DNA of 11,305 nucleotides from an uncultured Treponema sp. Lineage in GTDB: Bacteria > Spirochaetota > Spirochaetia > Treponematales > Treponemataceae. The position numbers and the translations under genes were made by a program. This document shows positions 1-6,687 of this stretch, one piece after another. The stretch is taken from the NCBI GenBank assembly GCA_934699065.1, contig CAKUWD010000086.1, positions 1 through 11,305 of the forward strand, in the 5' to 3' direction. The notes below the pieces were generated by a model. The model was not told where the DNA came from. It did no database searches and saw only the letters and a program-made list of their open reading frames with translations. How positions within the stretch are numbered: position 1 is the stretch's first letter; every line of letters starts with the position of its first letter.

Positions 1-27
1 TGTGTTTTTTATTGTACAGCAATGTAG

Positions 28-288
28 CGTGAGACTCTGCCGGAATTTGATGATTTGGCTAAGGCTACAATCAGCGAGCTTGCTAACCTTATTACAGCTC
101 AGGCTGTTACAAAGCTTCATGAGCTTGGTTTCAGATTTGACCTTACACCTCCTGCTCTCTTTGTAGGACAGAAGATGGAAATTGCAGCTCTTGGTGGAAC
201 AACAGATAGTGTAGAGGCACTTATTGTTCCTCTTATTTCTGACTGTGGTAAAATTGAAGTAAACGTTTCTATCAGGGAACGTGCATAA
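28..288 (+). CDS. cheX: CheX chemotaxis phosphatase, C-terminal part (5' part broken or cut by window edge)
   Basis: CheX dephosphorylates CheY-P in spirochaete chemotaxis. The visible part carries the family's E-x-x-N catalytic signature: Glu codon 76-78 and Asn codon 85-87, within SELANLITAQ. It continues through a segment typical of treponemal CheX (FDLTPPALFVGQ) to a stop at 286-288. The protein-like sequence starts before the TTG at 55, since codons for ETLPEFDD precede it in frame, so that TTG is not the real start. The full family length is roughly 150 to 160 residues, so about half is missing. In frame, a TAG lies at 25-27, and bases 1-24 do not read clearly as CheX. This could be a real nonsense mutation or poor sequence at a contig end. 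The gene sits 22 bp before cheY, in the order known for treponemal che operons. The identity is fairly secure; the state of the gene is not. Confidence 0.8.
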   Translation, partial: RETLPEFDDLAKATISELANLITAQAVTKLHELGFRFDLTPPALFVGQKMEIAALGGTTDSVEALIVPLISDCGKIEVNVSIRERA

Positions 289-296
289 AATATTCT

Positions 297-303
297 AAAG
301 GAG
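297..303 (+). promoter_or_regulatory. Shine-Dalgarno of cheY
   Basis: AAAGGAG lies 7 nt before the ATG at 311. It is a near-ideal ribosome binding site that fixes the cheY start, and it contrasts with the genes in this window that have none. Confidence 0.85.
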
Positions 304-310
304 TAAGAAA

Positions 311-745
311 ATGAAAACTACGAATGATTTTCCAACAATAAACGAGCGTCCTCCAGAGGGAAGAAAAGACGACGGATCATCCTTCAGAGTATTGGTTGTT
401 GACGACTCTATGTTCGTAGCAAAACAGCTCGGACAGATTCTTTCAAGTGAAGGATATGAGATTGTTGCAACTGCCGCAGATGGAAAAGAAGGTGTAGATA
501 AGTATAAGGAACTCTGCCCTAATGTAGACCTTGTTACTATGGATATTACAATGCCAAAAATGGATGGTATTACAGCTCTCGAACAGATTATGGCTTTTGA
601 TAAGAATGCAAAAGTTGTAATGGTTTCTGCTCTTGGTAAAGAGGAACTTGTAAAGAAGTCTCTCATGACTGGTGCAAAGAGCTACATTATTAAGCCTCTT
701 GACCGCAAGAAGGTTTTGGAGCGTATTGCTAAGGTTCTTCAGTAG
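311..745 (+). CDS. cheY: Chemotaxis response regulator CheY
   Basis: A 144-residue single-domain receiver. When phosphorylated by CheA it should bind the flagellar switch and alter rotation; CheX removes the phosphate. The receiver occupies about residues 26-144 and has every key residue: D31 and D32 in the acidic pocket, phospho-acceptor D78 (in VTMDITMPKMDG), S106 in the Ser/Thr position and K128 in IIKPLD. There is no output domain. The first 25 residues are a hydrophilic extension before beta-1, making the protein a little longer than the usual 120 to 130 residues. It follows cheX by 22 bp with its own strong Shine-Dalgarno, so it belongs to the che operon. Its codon usage looks like that of the highly biased fba gene at the other end. 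Cytoplasmic. Other single-domain receivers look alike, but the cheX neighbour makes CheY by far the best reading. Confidence 0.95.
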   Translation: MKTTNDFPTINERPPEGRKDDGSSFRVLVVDDSMFVAKQLGQILSSEGYEIVATAADGKEGVDKYKELCPNVDLVTMDITMPKMDGITALEQIMAFDKNAKVVMVSALGKEELVKKSLMTGAKSYIIKPLDRKKVLERIAKVLQ

Positions 746-842
746 ACTAAAATCGAAAATCCGTTATAAATGAGCCGAAAGGGTCGTTTTAGGATTATCG
801 AAAAAAAAACGCTTCAGAGGTAAGCTGTGCTTGCCGGCTTGT
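746..842 (+). other. Structured 3' UTR of cheY
   Basis: Two stem-loops precede the terminator. The first pairs 768-776 with 781-789 across a GAAA tetraloop (one G.G mismatch, one wobble) and is extended by AATCC (758-762) with GGATT (792-796). The second pairs GGTAAGC (819-825) with GCTTGCC (829-835) around a three-base loop. In addition CGCTT (810-814) could pair with AAGCG (846-850), which would compete with the terminator stem. The pairings are visible; any function (mRNA stability, a 3'-derived small RNA) is speculation. Confidence 0.35.
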
Positions 843-880
843 AAAAAGCGACGGTTATTTTAATACCGTCGCTTTTTTTT
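843..880. terminator. Intrinsic terminator between cheY and the convergent regulator gene
   Basis: AAAAAGCGACGG (843-854) pairs perfectly with CCGTCGCTTTTT (866-877) around an 11-nt loop. It is followed by a run of eight T (873-880) on the plus strand. On the minus strand the five A become a short T run, so it probably also ends the gene whose stop codon is at 879-881. Confidence 0.88.
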
Positions 881-1625
881 ATATTTTGTATCTTATAAAA
901 CGATATCTGTCTTTTTCGTGATAAATCAAAAAGTTACAGTCGTGATCTTCGCGTATATATTTGCGTAGTGTTGAAAGCATTACCTTGATTGATTTTTCTG
1001 TTATTTCTTTTCCAATTTCTTTATATAAATTTTGAATATCTTTTATTGATAAAAGCATATCTTTATTTTTCTGCATCAATTTAAGCAGGGAGAAAATATT
1101 TTGAGGTATTGATGTCCGTTCCTTAAAAGTGTAGATGCAATCATCAGAGTTTTCTTTTAAGTATTGAAGTGTAAATCTGTCTTTAATGTAGTTTTGTGGA
1201 AGGTCTTTTGCTGGCTGTAATAAAGTAATATATGGCCGGAATTCATCAGATTCAATAAGTTCTTCCAGGTAAATAAAGAGAGGCTCATATTTTGAGAAAT
1301 CCTTTGCTATATTTTTACATAATAGAGCTTCAAATTGTGCCAGCCAGTGTGATGTTCGGGTAGAGCGTGTAAGGCAGGGATCATTATAAAAAATTACAGG
1401 AAGGAAAATACTTTTTTTAGAAAAAAACTCATATATATTAAAAAGGTCGTGGTTAAAAGAAAGATAATCTAGTACAAGTAAATCCGGCTGTTTTTTCTGA
1501 TTCATAACCTCGCAGGTTAAGTCAGAAAAGTCTTGAAATACAAAACACAGATTTCCTTTTTCCTGAAGATGATCTGAAATTATTTGACTTATCTCCATCT
1601 GTGGAGAATAAATAAATATTTTCAT
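879..1625 (-). CDS. Atypical OmpR-like transcriptional regulator with degenerate receiver
   Basis: 248 residues from the preferred ATG at 1625. The N-terminal ~120 residues have a receiver-like pattern (MKIFIYSP... then PDLLVLDYLS, with D53 where the phospho-acceptor would be). However, the acidic pair after beta-1 is absent, and the Ser/Thr and Lys positions are not recognisable. The C-terminal ~90 residues resemble an OmpR/PhoB winged helix: a helical core (IFSLLKLMQKN), a recognition-helix-like stretch (KSIKVMLSTLRKYI) and a closing beta wing (FLIYHEKDRYRFI). No cognate kinase is adjacent. It diverges from malQ across a gap holding an inverted repeat, so autoregulation and control of malQ are reasonable guesses. 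A longer start six codons upstream (ATG at 1643) is open, but its first codons would encode the TATAAT promoter element, so it is rejected. The gene is more AT-rich than its neighbours. The regulator call is moderately sure; its target is inference. Confidence 0.6.
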   Translation of the reverse strand: MKIFIYSPQMEISQIISDHLQEKGNLCFVFQDFSDLTCEVMNQKKQPDLLVLDYLSFNHDLFNIYEFFSKKSIFLPVIFYNDPCLTRSTRTSHWLAQFEALLCKNIAKDFSKYEPLFIYLEELIESDEFRPYITLLQPAKDLPQNYIKDRFTLQYLKENSDDCIYTFKERTSIPQNIFSLLKLMQKNKDMLLSIKDIQNLYKEIGKEITEKSIKVMLSTLRKYIREDHDCNFLIYHEKDRYRFIRYKI

Positions 1626-1631
1626 GAGAAA

Positions 1632-1637
1632 ATTATA
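1632..1637 (-). promoter_or_regulatory. -10 promoter element of the atypical regulator (predicted leaderless)
   Basis: On the minus strand, an exact TATAAT ends 6 nt before the ATG at 1625. A weak -35 (TTTCCA) lies 18 bp upstream. Transcription would begin at or next to the A of the ATG. There is no Shine-Dalgarno. Confidence 0.6.
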
Positions 1638-1676
1638 CAACATAAATCTTTTAAATGGAAAATCTTTTTATGTTGT
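1637..1676. repeat. Inverted repeat between malQ and the divergent regulator (candidate operator)
   Basis: ACAACATAAA (1637-1646) and TTTATGTTGT (1667-1676) are perfect 10-bp inverted copies separated by 20 bp. Inside them, AATCTTTT occurs twice as a direct repeat (1645-1652, 1661-1668). The left arm abuts the regulator's TATAAT and the right arm lies just upstream of the malQ -10. A dimeric regulator bound here could control both genes. That role is inferred; the symmetry is seen. Confidence 0.45.
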
Positions 1677-1689
1677 GTTAGAATTTGTA

Positions 1690-1708
1690 TATACTTTTTA
1701 TTGAGGTG
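1690..1708 (+). promoter_or_regulatory. malQ -10 element and Shine-Dalgarno
   Basis: TATACT (1690-1695) is a likely -10; no convincing -35 is visible. GAGGTG (1703-1708) is a good Shine-Dalgarno starting 11 nt before the ATG at 1714. malQ therefore has a short conventional leader, unlike its divergent neighbour. Confidence 0.6.
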
Positions 1709-1713
1709 TACTG

Positions 1714-3297
1714 ATGAAATTTGAAAGAAAAAGCGGAGTTCTACTGCATCCAACTTCTTTGCCGGGAACTCCTGGAATAGGAACGCTTGGTGAATATGCA
1801 TATAAATTTGTTGACTGGCTGATAGATGCAGACCAGACTTTGTGGCAGATTCTTCCTCTGGGGCCTACAGGTTATGGTGATTCTCCTTATGCATCTTTTT
1901 CAACCTTTGCAGGAAATCCTCTTATAATTGATCTGGATTTATTGGTAAAGAAAGGATGGGCAGAAAAAAAAGAAGTTCGTCCTCCAGAATATATAAAATC
2001 TGAAGGAAATATTGATTTTGGCTCAGTTGTCTGGTGGAAAATGCCGGTTCTAAAAAAATGCTCAGAATTTTTTCTTACAAATGCTTCTGATGAAGATAAA
2101 GCTTTGTATAAAGAATTCTGTAAGGGTAAAGCTTCCTGGCTTGATAATTTTGTTACCTTCATGAGTATAAAAAACTTTTATGATGCTAAAGCTGCAGAAG
2201 AAAAACCTGAATCTTCGATGTGGTATGCTTACTGGCCTAAGGAACTTGCCCGCTGTGAAAAAGAAGCTGTGAACCAATGGCGGAAGACCCATCAGAAAGA
2301 GTTAGAAGAACTAAAGGTTATTCAGTTCTTTTTTGATGTTCAGTGGAATGAACTTAAAACTTATGCAAATGAAAACGGGGTAAAACTTATTGGTGATATT
2401 CCGATTTTCGTTGCTCCAGATAGTGCAGATGTATGGGCAAATCAGAACTTCTTCCAGCTTGATGAAAATGGAAGACCTTCTGCTGTTGCGGGAGTTCCAC
2501 CTGATTATTTTTGTGCAGACGGACAGTTATGGGGAAATCCCCTTTATGACTGGGCTGCAATGAAGGCAAGTGGTTATTCCTGGTGGGTTGCCAGAATTAA
2601 ACGTGTGCTTGAACTCACAGATGTGCTTCGTATAGATCACTTCCGTGGTTTTGAAGCTTACTGGAGTGTTCCAGCAGGTTCTGCTACGGCGGTTAATGGA
2701 AAATGGATTAAAGGTCCCGGACTGGATTTATTCCGTGCTATAAAACGTAAACTTGGTGATATTCCGGTTATTGCAGAAGATCTTGGCGTTATTACAGAGG
2801 AAGTACGTGCTCTAAGAGATGAGAGTGGTTTTCCTGGAATGAAGGTTCTTCAGTTTGCTTTTAGTGCAGATGAGGCTCGTGAACACGGAATGACAAATTA
2901 TTTTCTTCCACATATGTTTGATACAAATGAATGTGTTATTTACACGGGAACTCATGATAATGATACATTGCAGGGCTGGCTTGAAAACTGTTCCAGTGAA
3001 CAGCTTGTGCTGGTGGCTCAATATATTGAGGGGCAGCCGCTTACTGCACAAAAGGCTCATTCTCTTGTAAAATCAGGCCAGCTCCGTCTTCATATGATCA
3101 GAGCTGCTATTGCATCAAGTGCGGTTTACTGTGTTATTCCTATGCAGGATATTACCGGAGTTGGAAATGAAGGAAGAATGAATAAACCTGCAACGACAGG
3201 ACAGAACTGGAACTGGCGTATGGCTAAAAAGGATTTGAAGAAAGCTTATGCAGATAATCTGAGCTTCCTTTCAGAAGTTTACGGCAGAAACTGCTAG
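1714..3297 (+). CDS. malQ: 4-alpha-glucanotransferase (amylomaltase, GH77)
   Basis: This enzyme moves alpha-1,4-glucan segments between maltooligosaccharides (disproportionation), releasing glucose and longer dextrins for phosphorylase. It is cytoplasmic and part of maltodextrin or glycogen use. At 527 residues it has the normal family length. The N-terminus shows the family landmarks GVLLHPTSLPG and LPLGPTGYGDSPY. The catalytic residues are present: nucleophile D308 in LRIDHFRGF, acid/base E355 in IAEDLG and transition-state Asp D415 in GTHDNDT. It also has the C-terminal NWNWRM stretch seen in bacterial MalQ. No signal peptide. The start has a clear Shine-Dalgarno. It stands alone rather than in a mal operon, diverging from an atypical regulator, and ends in a hairpin facing a convergent response-regulator gene. 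Confidence 0.97.
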   Translation: MKFERKSGVLLHPTSLPGTPGIGTLGEYAYKFVDWLIDADQTLWQILPLGPTGYGDSPYASFSTFAGNPLIIDLDLLVKKGWAEKKEVRPPEYIKSEGNIDFGSVVWWKMPVLKKCSEFFLTNASDEDKALYKEFCKGKASWLDNFVTFMSIKNFYDAKAAEEKPESSMWYAYWPKELARCEKEAVNQWRKTHQKELEELKVIQFFFDVQWNELKTYANENGVKLIGDIPIFVAPDSADVWANQNFFQLDENGRPSAVAGVPPDYFCADGQLWGNPLYDWAAMKASGYSWWVARIKRVLELTDVLRIDHFRGFEAYWSVPAGSATAVNGKWIKGPGLDLFRAIKRKLGDIPVIAEDLGVITEEVRALRDESGFPGMKVLQFAFSADEAREHGMTNYFLPHMFDTNECVIYTGTHDNDTLQGWLENCSSEQLVLVAQYIEGQPLTAQKAHSLVKSGQLRLHMIRAAIASSAVYCVIPMQDITGVGNEGRMNKPATTGQNWNWRMAKKDLKKAYADNLSFLSEVYGRNC

Positions 3298-3312
3298 CTT
3301 CTGCCGTATGTT
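3280..3312. terminator. Hairpin at the malQ 3' end, probable shared terminator
   Basis: TACGGCAGAA (3280-3289) and TTCTGCCGTA (3299-3308) pair perfectly over 10 bp. The malQ stop codon (3295-3297) lies in the 9-nt loop. The T run after it is poor (TGTTT), so it may be a weak terminator or an mRNA-stabilising hairpin between the convergent genes. Confidence 0.55.
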
Positions 3313-3321
3313 TCAGTTGAA

Positions 3322-3972
3322 TTAAACAGCTTTATTTGTCCATTCAATGGCCATCTGCCTGAGCTCTGCAGAAGATGCGCAGTGCAGCTTGGCCTTTATG
3401 TTTTCTTTGTGGGTATCTATTGTTTTGATACTGAGATTCAGTTTCTTTGCAATTTCAACAGTTCCAAGACCTTTTCCTACCAGTGTAAAAATCTGAAGCT
3501 GGCGGTCTGAGAGTGTACTGATTGAATCAAAGGAACCGTTTTCTGTGGTAGTGCCCTGAGAAAGCTCTTTAATACGGTTCTTTTCGTTTTCACTCAGGTA
3601 AATTTCTCCGCTTGTAACGGTTTTAATTGCGTTTATAACCTGAGATTCAGCTTCTTCTTTCATGATGTAGCCTTTTGCTCCGGCTTTAATTGCCCGTTCT
3701 GCATAGAAGCGTTCGTCATGCATTGAAAGAACAAGAATCTTTGTCTGAGGGTGTATTACAATGATGTCTTTTATTAGTTCAAGACCGTCTTCCTGACCGA
3801 GGTTTAAGTCTACTATGGCAAGGTCTGGGGTTGTTGTATCAAGAAGAGAAAGAGCTTCATTTCTATCCTTTGCCATACCGATAACTTTGTAATCCTTCTG
3901 TGTTTCAATCAGCTGAGAAAGGCCGCGACTGAAAAGAGGATGATCATCAATAATAATTACATTACAACTCAT
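3322..3972 (-). CDS. NarL/FixJ-family response regulator
   Basis: A 216-residue two-domain response regulator. Its receiver (about 1-122) has acidic pocket D9/D10, phospho-acceptor D55 in LAIVDLNL, S83 and K105. The C-terminal LuxR-type helix-turn-helix (about 153-212) shows the canonical pattern LSDRQLQIFTLVGKG, then EIAKKLNLSIKTIDTHKENIKAKL. Phosphorylation should promote dimerisation and DNA binding. It diverges from the histidine kinase at 4020 with only 47 bp between the start codons. That kinase is of the NarX-type (HisKA_3) class that pairs with NarL-type regulators, so they are very likely cognate. The obvious candidate targets are its own divergent promoter region and the kinase-CHR operon, and possibly malQ. 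All domains are intact. Pairing is inference from position and class. Confidence 0.93.
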   Translation of the reverse strand: MSCNVIIIDDHPLFSRGLSQLIETQKDYKVIGMAKDRNEALSLLDTTTPDLAIVDLNLGQEDGLELIKDIIVIHPQTKILVLSMHDERFYAERAIKAGAKGYIMKEEAESQVINAIKTVTSGEIYLSENEKNRIKELSQGTTTENGSFDSISTLSDRQLQIFTLVGKGLGTVEIAKKLNLSIKTIDTHKENIKAKLHCASSAELRQMAIEWTNKAV

Positions 3973-3978
3973 AGTTAT

Positions 3979-3987
3979 ATAATATCA
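3979..3987 (-). promoter_or_regulatory. Extended -10 of the response regulator gene (predicted leaderless)
   Basis: On the minus strand the sequence reads TGATATTAT, i.e. an extended -10 (TGN plus TATTAT, 5/6 match), followed by 6 nt (ATAACT) and the ATG at 3972. There is no Shine-Dalgarno and no clear -35. Transcription should begin essentially at the start codon. Confidence 0.5.
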
Positions 3988-4005
3988 TAAATTTAAAAAT
4001 AAATG

Positions 4006-4011
4006 TATAAT
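4006..4011 (+). promoter_or_regulatory. -10 of the sensor kinase operon (predicted leaderless)
   Basis: An exact TATAAT lies 8 nt before the ATG at 4020, with no Shine-Dalgarno in between (AAATATCT) and no good -35. The start site would fall within a couple of bases of the ATG. This gap is almost pure A/T, and the two divergent -10 elements are about 20 bp apart. Confidence 0.55.
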
Positions 4012-4019
4012 AAATATCT

Positions 4020-6113
4020 ATGAGAATTGGTGTTGTTTTAAACATTCTGGATGAGGAATATCAGATTTCCGTATACAAGGGAATTGAACAGAGGGCTCAG
4101 GAACTTGGAGTTGAGCTAATCTGTTTCCAGCAGGAAAATACTCATATTACAGAAGAAGAACTGGTTGCCCGCTTTCCACATAAGGAATATTTTGATCTGG
4201 ATGGAGTTATTCTAGTTACTTCTGTTATTACTGGAAATGCTGATTTTAACACAAAAGCAGATGTTGAAAGAATCTGGGGAAATATTCCTGTTGTTTCTGT
4301 AGGACAAAAAATTGAAGGTATTCCTTCAGTTCTTATAGAAACGGAAGATTCTATGAAGCAGCTGGTTGAACATCTTATTCTCACTCATAATTACAGAAAA
4401 TTTCTTTTCATAAGTGGTTCGGAAGATCATCCTGATGCTGAAGTTCGTGAACGTATTTTTACAAAAACTATGGAAGCTTACAGACCCTGGTTTTCGGACC
4501 TGGAATATGTTCTTAAGCGAGGTTATTTTACGGAAGTTGCGGCTATTCGTGCAATGACCGAATACATGGATGAAATAAAAAAGTCTCCGGATGTTGTTGT
4601 TTGTGCCAATGATAATATGGCTATTGGTGTTTATAAATATTTTAAGATAAACAGTAAGAATTCGGATGTAAAAGAATGTGCTGTTACGGGATTTGACGAT
4701 ATTCCACAGGCTCGTTTTGAGATTCCGTCGCTGACGACGGTCCATCAGCCTCTCACGGAAATTGGAGCGAAGTCTGTTGAACTTATGGCACAGCTTCTTG
4801 GAGGTAATGATGTTCCGGAAGAAGTGTTTATAGAATCTACTGTTGTTTATCGAAAATCCTGCGGCTGTAAGGGGAGTAAGGATGATTTTGCTTCAGATGA
4901 GGAACAGTTCCGCGCCATGCAGGCAAACTATGTTCAATCTGAAACCTTGCTTCGCATGGTAAGTCATATCGGTCAGGATTTGAATTATGGAGAAACTTTT
5001 GGTGCCTTAAAATATGTTGTACGCCAGAATCTTAATCAGCTTGGTTTGAATAATTTTTGTATTTTACGTTTTTCGAGTGATAAGGTAAAAGGTTCTCATT
5101 CAAAGAGTCTTGCTGTAGACCCGCTTTTTGTGCGACGCAGTGGTAATGAATGTTACGAATTTGACCGCGAGATGAAAATGCCGCTGGGACAGTTTTACCG
5201 TCGTTTTTATGAAATTGATTCTAAGACTAAACCTTCTATGATTATGAAGTTTCTTACTGCCGGTAATGAATTGATTGGTTGTATTTTTTATGAAGCTGAT
5301 GAGAATGTACTTCCTTATCTGAGTTCTATTGCTATTAATATTGCACATGGCTTAAATCGTGTAACGATTGCAGAAGAAAGACGGAAGCATTCTGAATATC
5401 TGGAACGCGAAGTAAATGAACGGACAAAGGAGCTTGTGGAAGCTAATAACCGTCGTATGGAAGTTGAAGCTGAAGTTCTGAAAATCAGTGAGCTTGAACG
5501 GCAGAGATTCAGTAATGACCTTCATGATGATATCTGCCAGAGGCTTGCAGGAATTTCTATGCTCTGTAGAAGTTATTCAAATCAGTCTGAACCGGTAGCA
5601 AAAAGTCAGATGCTGGAACTTGCACAGTTAATTGGTGAAACTCTTCAAACTACAAGACAGTATGCACATAACTCTTATCCGGTAGAATTGGAAAGTCTTG
5701 GCATGAATCACAGTCTCAGTAATCTTTGTGATTCTTTTGCGAATCAATCAGGAATAAAATGTTCATATGAATGGGGAGTGCCTAAGGGCGTTCATTTTGA
5801 CAAAACTCAAAAGCTAAATATTTTCAGAATTATTCAGGAAGCACTGCATAATATTATGAAGCATTCAAAGGCAAAAAATGTCGAAGTAAGTGTAAAAATG
5901 GAAGGCAAAAAAACAGTTGTCAGGGTTATTGATGATGGTGTTGGTTTTGTAAATGATACGGCAGGAAAAGGAAATGGACTTGGACTTAATTCCATGCAAT
6001 ACAGAGCAAATCAGATTGGAGCGGCATTTGTAATAAAACAGAATAAACCTGCTGGAACCTGTGTGCAGCTTTCTATAAGTAATAAATTGTTAGAGGTAAG
6101 AAATGAAAAATAA
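4020..6113 (+). CDS. Soluble hybrid sensor histidine kinase with LacI-type periplasmic-binding-protein-like sensor domain
   Basis: 697 residues with no signal peptide or transmembrane segment, so a cytoplasmic sensor. Domains in order: residues 1-280, a LacI/GalR-type ligand-binding fold without its DNA-binding helix-turn-helix. It opens straight at beta-1 (MRIGVVLNIL) and shows CANDNMAIGV (195-204), VTGFDDIP (222-229) and PSLTTVHQPLTEIG (236-249), ending in SCGC. Residues ~305-448 form a GAF-like region. Residues ~450-500 form a charged coiled coil. A HisKA_3 dimerisation helix follows with phospho-acceptor H502 (RQRFSNDLHDDICQRL). Last is a HATPase domain with N611 (QEALHNIMKH), DDGVGF (638-643) and GNGLGL (651-656). 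Ligand binding in the cytosol, probably a sugar or derivative, should control phosphorylation of the divergent NarL-type regulator. Its 3' end overlaps the first CHR gene by 11 bp, linking sensor and transporter in one mRNA. The domain calls are firm; the ligand is unknown. Confidence 0.92.
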   Translation: MRIGVVLNILDEEYQISVYKGIEQRAQELGVELICFQQENTHITEEELVARFPHKEYFDLDGVILVTSVITGNADFNTKADVERIWGNIPVVSVGQKIEGIPSVLIETEDSMKQLVEHLILTHNYRKFLFISGSEDHPDAEVRERIFTKTMEAYRPWFSDLEYVLKRGYFTEVAAIRAMTEYMDEIKKSPDVVVCANDNMAIGVYKYFKINSKNSDVKECAVTGFDDIPQARFEIPSLTTVHQPLTEIGAKSVELMAQLLGGNDVPEEVFIESTVVYRKSCGCKGSKDDFASDEEQFRAMQANYVQSETLLRMVSHIGQDLNYGETFGALKYVVRQNLNQLGLNNFCILRFSSDKVKGSHSKSLAVDPLFVRRSGNECYEFDREMKMPLGQFYRRFYEIDSKTKPSMIMKFLTAGNELIGCIFYEADENVLPYLSSIAINIAHGLNRVTIAEERRKHSEYLEREVNERTKELVEANNRRMEVEAEVLKISELERQRFSNDLHDDICQRLAGISMLCRSYSNQSEPVAKSQMLELAQLIGETLQTTRQYAHNSYPVELESLGMNHSLSNLCDSFANQSGIKCSYEWGVPKGVHFDKTQKLNIFRIIQEALHNIMKHSKAKNVEVSVKMEGKKTVVRVIDDGVGFVNDTAGKGNGLGLNSMQYRANQIGAAFVIKQNKPAGTCVQLSISNKLLEVRNEK

Positions 6114-6687
6114 ATTAAAGCAGTTTCTGGAACTGTATTTTGCATTTGTAAAAATCGGAGCTTTTACATTTGGTGGTGGACTTGCAATGATGCCGATTAT
6201 GCAGCGTGAACTTATTGAAAAACGAGGCTGGGTAAGTGAAGAAGAACTTATTGATTATTTTGCAATAGGACAGAGTACTCCAGGAATTATTGCCGTAAAC
6301 GTAGCAACCTTCATCGGATATAAAAAACTCGGCTGGCTCGGAGGCATTATAGGAACTATTGGTGTTGTAACCCCATCCTGGGTAATAATAATGCTGCTTG
6401 CCGGTGCAATCTCTTCTGTAGATAAATATCCTCTTGCCCAGAGAGCTTTAAGGGGAATAAATGTTGCTGTTGCCGCTTTGCTTACAAGTGTAATTGTGAA
6501 GTTTACAAAAAAGACCATTAAAAATTTCTGGAATGCTTTGTTTATGCTTGCGGCTTTTATCCTTATTTATTTTTTTAAGGTACAATCCGTGTTTATAATT
6601 CTTGCTTCTCTTGTAACAGGGTGTTTACTTACCTTGTATAGACAGAAAAAACAGCAGGCATCAGCTGGCGAAAAGGGGGATGAATAA
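6103..6687 (+). CDS. Short CHR-family (chromate transporter) protein, first of a pair
   Basis: A 194-residue integral membrane protein with one CHR domain, as in the short-chain chromate transporters that work as pairs (known in Bacillus subtilis as a two-gene chromate efflux system). It has the family signatures FVKIGAFTFGGG (15-26) and GQSTPG (56-61) and several hydrophobic spans, ending in a charged cytoplasmic-looking tail (RQKKQQASAGEKGDE). Long-chain ChrA proteins fuse two such domains. Here the second is the next gene, whose ATG shares a base with this stop codon (TAATG). The start at 6103 lies inside the kinase gene and has AGAGG (6092-6096) in front, implying translational coupling. 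Chromate export is the family's known activity, but many CHR pairs have unproven substrates, and control by a ligand-binding kinase suggests another anion or metabolite is possible. Confidence 0.9.
   Translation: MKNKLKQFLELYFAFVKIGAFTFGGGLAMMPIMQRELIEKRGWVSEEELIDYFAIGQSTPGIIAVNVATFIGYKKLGWLGGIIGTIGVVTPSWVIIMLLAGAISSVDKYPLAQRALRGINVAVAALLTSVIVKFTKKTIKNFWNALFMLAAFILIYFFKVQSVFIILASLVTGCLLTLYRQKKQQASAGEKGDE

Noticed and set aside
55..57. TTG as the cheX start codon
   Set aside because: The CheX-like sequence continues in frame upstream of it (ETLPEFDD), and no ribosome binding site precedes it, so it is internal.
1626..1643. Six-codon longer start (ATG at 1643) for the atypical regulator
   Set aside because: Those codons contain the exact TATAAT, and the protein's first beta-strand begins at the second Met (MKIFIYS).
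4142..5348. Minus-strand frames opposite the sensor kinase (also opposite malQ, deoD, the nucleotidyltransferase and manA)
   Set aside because: Low-complexity, Ser/Phe/Ile/Lys-rich translations with no start signals, lying opposite well-supported genes.
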